Part shown: one piece after another, positions 59,472 through 64,000 of the stretch
How positions within the stretch are numbered: position 1 is the stretch's first letter
How the letters are laid out: each line of letters begins with the position of its first letter
Assembly (NCBI GenBank): GCA_020631735.1
Contig: CM036197.1
Coordinates: 50,441,056-50,505,055, forward strand
Source: Saccharum officinarum
Taxonomy: Eukaryota; Streptophyta; Magnoliopsida; Poales; Poaceae
DNA: 64,000 nt
Direction of reading: 5' to 3'
Notes under the pieces: generated by a model
Seen by the model: the letters and a program-made list of their open reading frames with translations, nothing else
The model's database searches: none
What the model was told of the DNA's origin: nothing
Program-made: the position numbers and the translations under genes

Positions 59472-59767
59472 GGCCCTGTTTGATCCCTTGACTAACAACT
59501 AGTTGGCTAAACTTTAGCCCTTGAGGATCCACACAGGAGAGCTAATGGGTAGGCTAAAGTTTATCCTAGGCTCTAACTAGTTGTTAGTTCACTTATCCAT
59601 AAAACCCAACTATCAGGGCTACCAAATAGTTTTAGTCTATAGAACCTAATGATTAGTTTAGGATCCAAACAAGTATGGACTAACAACTAGCTAGTTGGCT
59701 AATTTTTAGCTGGCTATTTTTTTAGACATGGCTAACAACTAGTCTCTTAGTCCATTCAAATAGGGCC
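59472..59767. mobile_element. Tourist-like MITE in the cluster with TTA duplication
   Basis: A 296-bp element from GGCCCTGTTTGATCCC to ATTCAAATAGGGCC is flanked by TTA at 59469-59471 and 59768-59770. Confidence 0.7.
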
Positions 59768-59924
59768 TTAATTAGCTAATATTAAATAGGATGTATTAAC
59801 CAGTTAACTATTACTAGTAGCTAATGGATCTAAATAGAACTTTAGATTTACATATTTTTTTTAGACGAAGGGAGTACCTACAGCCAGCCTTCAAGTGTAT
59901 ATTTTGCTCCGTGAAAATGTTGTG

Positions 59925-60922
59925 CTGAGTGCGTCTAATCATCCGGACACTCCCGTTCGCGGGCCGAGAAACCAACCCGACAGCCCAACAGTCGAATCAT
60001 CTCCAACACTTGGACGCTTTCATTCTCCAGAAGGCTTCCAACACTCGGACGCTTCCGTTTTGCGGCGCCGTGACCACACTCCACCGGGCCTCTCGGCGTT
60101 CTCCATGAAATCTGAGTACCCACCGGCGGGCATCTCCACCGTGCCCGAGCACGGCCGCCCACCTTCCTCCATCTCTGTCGCGCCTCTCATCTGCCACGAC
60201 CTTCTCCAACGCGCGGACGACCTTCTCCACCGGAGCAGTGACAAGCTTGCGCTAGATCCGTTGCGGCCTTCTCCACCGGACTGTCGCGGCCTTCTTCACC
60301 GGAGCGGCGAGTTGTACATAGGTGAACTTCACACGTCGATGAGCCTCCATTCCCAAGCAGCAAGGAGATGTTGCGCTGAAAGCGCATGTTGCAAAACATA
60401 TGTTTCTGGTGTTTCAGAGGTACATTGCAAGAGTTTTGTACCGGTGTTGCAAAAGTAGATCTGGATGTTACACATGTTGCAATGGCTATGCACGTATGTT
60501 TCAAAATGTTTCATCTATATTAGACGTATGGTGCAAGTGTTTTCATCTGGATGTTGCAAAAATAGATTTGGATGTTGTATATACATGCATGTGCATGTGT
60601 ATGTCTCAAGTGTTTCAGGTGTTTTATATGTCTGTTGCAGGTGTTTTATCTAGATGTTGCAATGTTTTTTAAGTGTTTTTTCAGGTGTTTTTGCAAGTGC
60701 TTCAGGTGCATGTTTCAAGTGTTTCATGTGTCTTTTTTTATGTTGTAACTGTTGCATATGGATGTTTTAAAAGTAGATCGCGTGTTGTACATGAAATGCG
60801 CGTGAGAAGTGGCTGGCGGCATAGACGACGTGTGGGACGGCACGGGCCTGCTGCTGGGGCGCTCGCTCGCTACGCGGATACCATTTGATGCTAGCGTCCC
60901 GGACAGGATGCTCGGACGCTAG
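59925..60922. mobile_element. Possible DNA transposon with TGTTGCA-rich repeats
   Basis: The left end (AGTGCGTCTAATCATCCGGA) resembles the inverse of the right end (AGCGTCCGAGCATCCTGTCC). The first half is CG-rich. The second half (60380-60780) is a series of imperfect repeats of GTTGCAA and GTGTTTCA words. No transposase is seen. The + strand frame 59895-60458 is compositional and has no recognised domain. The terminal words are similar to those of some grass DNA transposons, but the superfamily is open. Confidence 0.35.
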
Positions 60923-61308
60923 CAAGTCAAATATCTTTGTCGTCACAGCGTCGATTAATCTGTGTGGGAAAAAGAGACACACATCACACGTATCTTTATT
61001 TTCCGGTTTCCCTCGCGACTGCCCACATTTTTGGAATACAATACAATGCAAATGGAGAAGGCAAAACTTTCAGAAAAAGATCGATATATCCTCCGTCTTG
61101 ACCACTGAGTCGAGGTGACGCAAGCTAATTGAAGAAACGTGATCAAAATACGGACTCGGACGCCGACTGCCAAAGACTTCCAAACTGCGACCAGGGACGG
61201 AACTCGGAAACTCCTGCGTTGTCTGTTCTTCCAGAGACGTGCACCATGTCTGCACGACTCTGATGAAGAGCCCAAATGTTCAGGCAGCCTGGTTTTGTTC
61301 AGACATCC

Positions 61309-61327
61309 ACCATTATTATTATTATTT
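61309..61327. repeat. ATT microsatellite
   Basis: A run of about six ATT units between 61309 and 61327. Confidence 0.8.
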
Positions 61328-61380
61328 TCGAAATCGCCATCGTGACAATCATATTGAAATGATCGTTTAATCGGCATGGT

Positions 61381-61396
61381 TCACACACACACACAG
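61381..61396. repeat. AC microsatellite
   Basis: A short AC dinucleotide run. Confidence 0.85.
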
Positions 61397-61600
61397 TCCA
61401 TGCTACAACTCCTTGGGAGTGCCTTCTTTGAATGAACATCCTGATGATGGTCTGGTCTGATGGAGCTGCGCTGGGCGGCTGGGCCGGACCAGATTGTCGA
61501 CTTGTGGAGCACGTGGCCCTATCCGCTGTGGTCAGTGGTCACCGGAACAAAATACTATGCAGCCTTGAGGCCAGTCCAAGAAAACAAAAGAAAGGATCAG

Positions 61601-61874
61601 GGCTCTGTTTAGATGCCAAATATTTTCCCAAATTTCACTATGCAAAAAGAAGATTCTTCATCACATCAAAATGCCGGCACATGCATGGAGTGCTAAATGT
61701 AGATGAAATCAAAAACTAATTGCACAGTTTTGTTGTTCTTTACGAGACGAACGTTTTGAGCCTAATTAGTCAATGTTTGGACAATTTTTACCAAATAAAA
61801 ACAAAATGCTACAGTGTGCTACAGTGCGGCACAGTAATTCGGCTGTCCCCAATTTGGCCCAACTAAACAAGGCC
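61601..61874. mobile_element. Tourist-like MITE with CAG duplication
   Basis: A 274-bp element from GGCTCTGTTTAG to CTAAACAAGGCC is flanked by CAG at 61598-61600 and 61875-61877. The interior has GTAGATGAAATCAAAAACTA and a doubled GTGCTACAGT word near the right end. Confidence 0.8.
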
Positions 61875-61877
61875 CAG

Positions 61878-62550
61878 GAGATGATAAAAAGGATGAGACG
61901 AATGAGATCTCAGGTTTGGACTGCGTTCAACCGGGGCCGCTTTCCCGTCAGAATTGACCGGCCGAGAGCCGTACGTCTCTCTTGCTTTTGCAGGCGTGCA
62001 TGGATTTATTTAAGATTTTCAGGTTCACAACCATTTAGTTACGTTACATTACAAATGGATCTTAAAAGATACGTATGGGCGTGACAACTGACAACAATCA
62101 AACCTCGTATGTCCATCACGATTCGCGCGTACTGATTTGAACGATTTCATTATAAGCGTTTACGGCAATAGTGAACGACGAACAAAGTAACAGTCAGAAA
62201 TCATCAGGGAAAAAAAACGCCAATCAGGAAAAAATTTTAAAAAGTTGTGCTTAGATCGCCGTCACCGTCAGGAAGTGGGAATGCGATTCGGTGGAAATAA
62301 TAGGCAGAGCACAAAAGAGGAAAGCAACTGCCCCCCAAGCCGCGATGCTGTCCAATCGTTCGGCGCACGAAGATGCCGTGAAGCCGGACGGACCCTCCGT
62401 CCGGGGTCTGTCCCGGACCTGCCAAGGGGAGGGTGGGGTGGCCTTCAAAAATGGTGGCTTTTTATTCCGCCTCTCAGCATCACCAGGAGGGTGAAATTGA
62501 CCCACGAGCGCGTACTACCTGCCACCCGGATCCAAGAGGCAAGAGAGGTT
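61878..62550. other. Intergenic, no feature seen
   Basis: No gene recognised. Overlapping frames on both strands between 62237 and 62622 reflect GC-rich composition and have no domain. Confidence 0.35.
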
Positions 62551-62558
62551 CTCCTAGA

Positions 62559-62726
62559 CAGCGGCGGATCTAAAGGGGGCTGGGTGGGCTCCAGCCCCCC
62601 TAATAACTTGATTTATCACTAAAAAAACACTGTAGCAAAAACTTTAAATCATCGTTAAATCTTCATGCAAATCAACATCTCCATTATTTTAGCTCCCTCT
62701 TGATTCTCATCCTGCATCCGCCACTG
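62559..62726. mobile_element. Short non-autonomous hAT element
   Basis: A 168-bp element has 11-bp inverted ends CAGCGGCGGAT and ATCCGCCACTG (one mismatch). It is flanked by a perfect 8-bp duplication, CTCCTAGA, at 62551-62558 and 62727-62734. CAG-type termini with an 8-bp duplication define hAT. It codes for nothing. Confidence 0.9.
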
Positions 62727-62734
62727 CTCCTAGA

Positions 62735-63424
62735 CGACAGCGAAATCTATGCATGCACCACCGTCCAAGGCTCAAGTCGTCTTGGAAGGCATTGCTGTGC
62801 ACGAGAGGCCTAGACCTTGAATAGTTGCACGGATGAAAAAGGGAAGCTTCTCCGCTGTGCTGTGCCGAGGCCTGCAGGTCAGGAGAGGAGCAGTTCCACT
62901 TTGCCTCTTCAGGCTCGTGATGAAGAAAAAAGAGAGCAGATGCTGGAGTGAGTCGGGTGGCTCCAGCTCGCGGCCACCTCCCTTTCAGTTCAGGCTTTCG
63001 ATCTCACGGCTCAGAGAGCGGCTCACGGCAAACGGCAGAACGGCACGGCCTCACCTGGGTGAGGTCCGACCTGTAAATTCCATGCATCGTGTGCGCATGC
63101 AATTATTGGCCACAAAGAGAGAGAGAGAGGCACGAAATTGGAACGAGTGTTGACCTTCCGCGTATATATAAACGTTTCTGTTTTTAATTTAATCACCTGT
63201 TTTATGACCTGAACAAGAACAGTGACGGTGCGTACCTTCTTTTATACGAATGGAACTGTCTTATAAGAGTTTAAAACTGTACATAATTCCTGGAACGGTG
63301 ACAGCTCCACTGCTTGTGTTTTTTGGGCTGGGTATTTTTTTTTTAAGGCGAACAATGATTGTGCTAAACAAACCAGAATTTGGGAGGCAGGTGACGCTTT
63401 GCTGCGGCTTGTATCGTGCCATTA
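62735..63424. other. Intergenic, GA microsatellite, no gene
   Basis: A GA run lies at about 63117-63131 and an AT-rich TATATATAAA word near 63164. No gene was recognised. Confidence 0.35.
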
Positions 63425-63780
63425 GTATAGAGTAATCAGTAGCCCACGTATATGAGCGCACACTCACCTCCTATGAACGCATGTATGCACATACTATCCC
63501 TATGAGCACCCCCGAAGAACTGAGTTGGAGTTGGACCGGCAAATTTTGAGATTGACGAAGTCACCTCCCGAAAACTGAGTTGGAGTTGGATCAACAAATC
63601 TCGACATGACAAAGTCATCATAGGCGCCTCGCTGTCGAACAGACACATCGCCTACCACTGAAAAAGCGTCGTTAAATCCTGGAATAAATCCAGGAAAATG
63701 TGAGCACCCGTGTCAAGTCAGGGGCTTGAACCCGGGTAGGCAGGTTTCCACCACAGGAAACCTATCCAGCTGAGCTCCGC
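63425..63780 (-). mobile_element. Au-like SINE (tRNA-derived), - orientation
   Basis: On the - strand the element starts with a tRNA-like head. A box A-like AGCTCAGCTGG lies at 63776-63766 and a box B-like GGGTTCAAGCCC at 63733-63722, about 33 bp apart, as in an RNA polymerase III promoter. The body contains a duplicated segment (CAACTCCAACTCAGTT at about 63518-63535 and 63568-63586). The tail reads GGGGGTGCTCATAGGGATAG, resembling the Au SINE common in grasses. The 3' limit is approximate and no target duplication was identified. Confidence 0.65.
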
Positions 63781-64000
63781 TCAGTTCGCTTCATTTTACT
63801 ATTTAGTCAGGACGTATTTTTTCTTTTTAATATAATGGCGACTCTCATGCTTATTTCTTTTCAATAAAAATAATTCTTTATCCAAATCAATTTTCTCTAA
63901 TTTGACTGAGTTTACAATGCCAATACCAGAAAAAACATTACCATTGAAGCAAATGTTTCTTTGATGAATTTAATAAAACTAAGTTGATGTTACATATGTT
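63781..64000. other. AT-rich end of window, no feature seen
   Basis: No gene or element border recognised. Confidence 0.35.

Larger units (their letters stand above)
58690..59860. repeat. Cluster of TAGCTAATT-rich Tourist-like MITEs
   Basis: The stretch is built of related segments rich in GCTAATTGTTAGCTAGC. A unit of about 120 bp (58708-58800) is repeated at 58828-58920. At least two elements with GGCCCTGTTTG-type ends can be outlined and are listed separately. Other partial copies are present. It suggests repeated insertion of the family into itself. Confidence 0.6.

Noticed and set aside
59895..60458. 187-codon frame with Pro/Ser-rich protein
   Set aside because: It crosses a putative transposon end, is compositional and shows no domain or splice context.
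63722..63776. tRNA gene
   Set aside because: Box A and box B are present but no tRNA cloverleaf or anticodon arm can be formed, and the body is SINE-like.

Overview
The window looks like nuclear DNA of a panicoid grass, most likely Andropogoneae (the sorghum, sugarcane and maize group). The evidence is plant-style spliced genes, many small Tourist-like and Stowaway-like MITEs, a tRNA-derived SINE and very large nested LTR retrotransposons. The species cannot be fixed from sequence alone. Nothing bacterial, organellar, rRNA or CRISPR was seen.

Region 1-4.4 kb is the gene-bearing edge. The last two exons of an unidentified + strand gene end at 1064. A complete two-exon SHINE/WIN1-type AP2/ERF transcription factor lies on the - strand (3509-4286) with a TATA box at 4410-4403. 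Between them is a 1,042-bp element with Stowaway ends. Region 4.5-17 kb is gene-poor and holds MITEs (some nested or back to back), a GDSL-lipase fragment inside a possible Pack-type transposon (7284-8146), an LTR-like stretch (about 10.3-11.6 kb) and a broken Ty3/gypsy integrase (13459-14225).

Region 17.3-50.1 kb is dominated by retrotransposons. A solo LTR (17361-18907) is followed by a four-level nest in which every junction carries a 5-bp target-site duplication. Element A1 (19961-50095, +, ATATC) is split by B1 (23590-49748, +, GCAGG). B1 is split inside its gag by A2 (26309-42251, -, ATCAT). A2 is split by B2 (29512-40315, -, GCGGG). A1 and A2 look like related, very long solo LTRs. B1 and B2 belong to one Sirevirus-like Ty1/copia family with long LTRs carrying CG-rich palindromic arrays, an initiator-Met primer site, a gag with zinc knuckles and a polypurine tract. 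Both lack protease, integrase, reverse transcriptase and RNase H, and both have the same sequence right after the gag stop. B2 is young: its LTRs differ by only a few bases and its gag is open over 610 codons.

Region 50.1-64 kb again holds mainly small elements: an inverted repeat, several MITEs with clear 3-bp duplications, a local tandem duplication that preserves a filled and an empty MITE site, a cluster of Tourist-like MITEs, a 168-bp hAT element and an Au-like SINE. No convincing host gene was found there.

The window therefore reads as a small gene island beside a repeatedly invaded repeat block. The clearest candidate for something little described is the gag-only Sirevirus-like family, which must borrow its enzymes from a relative.
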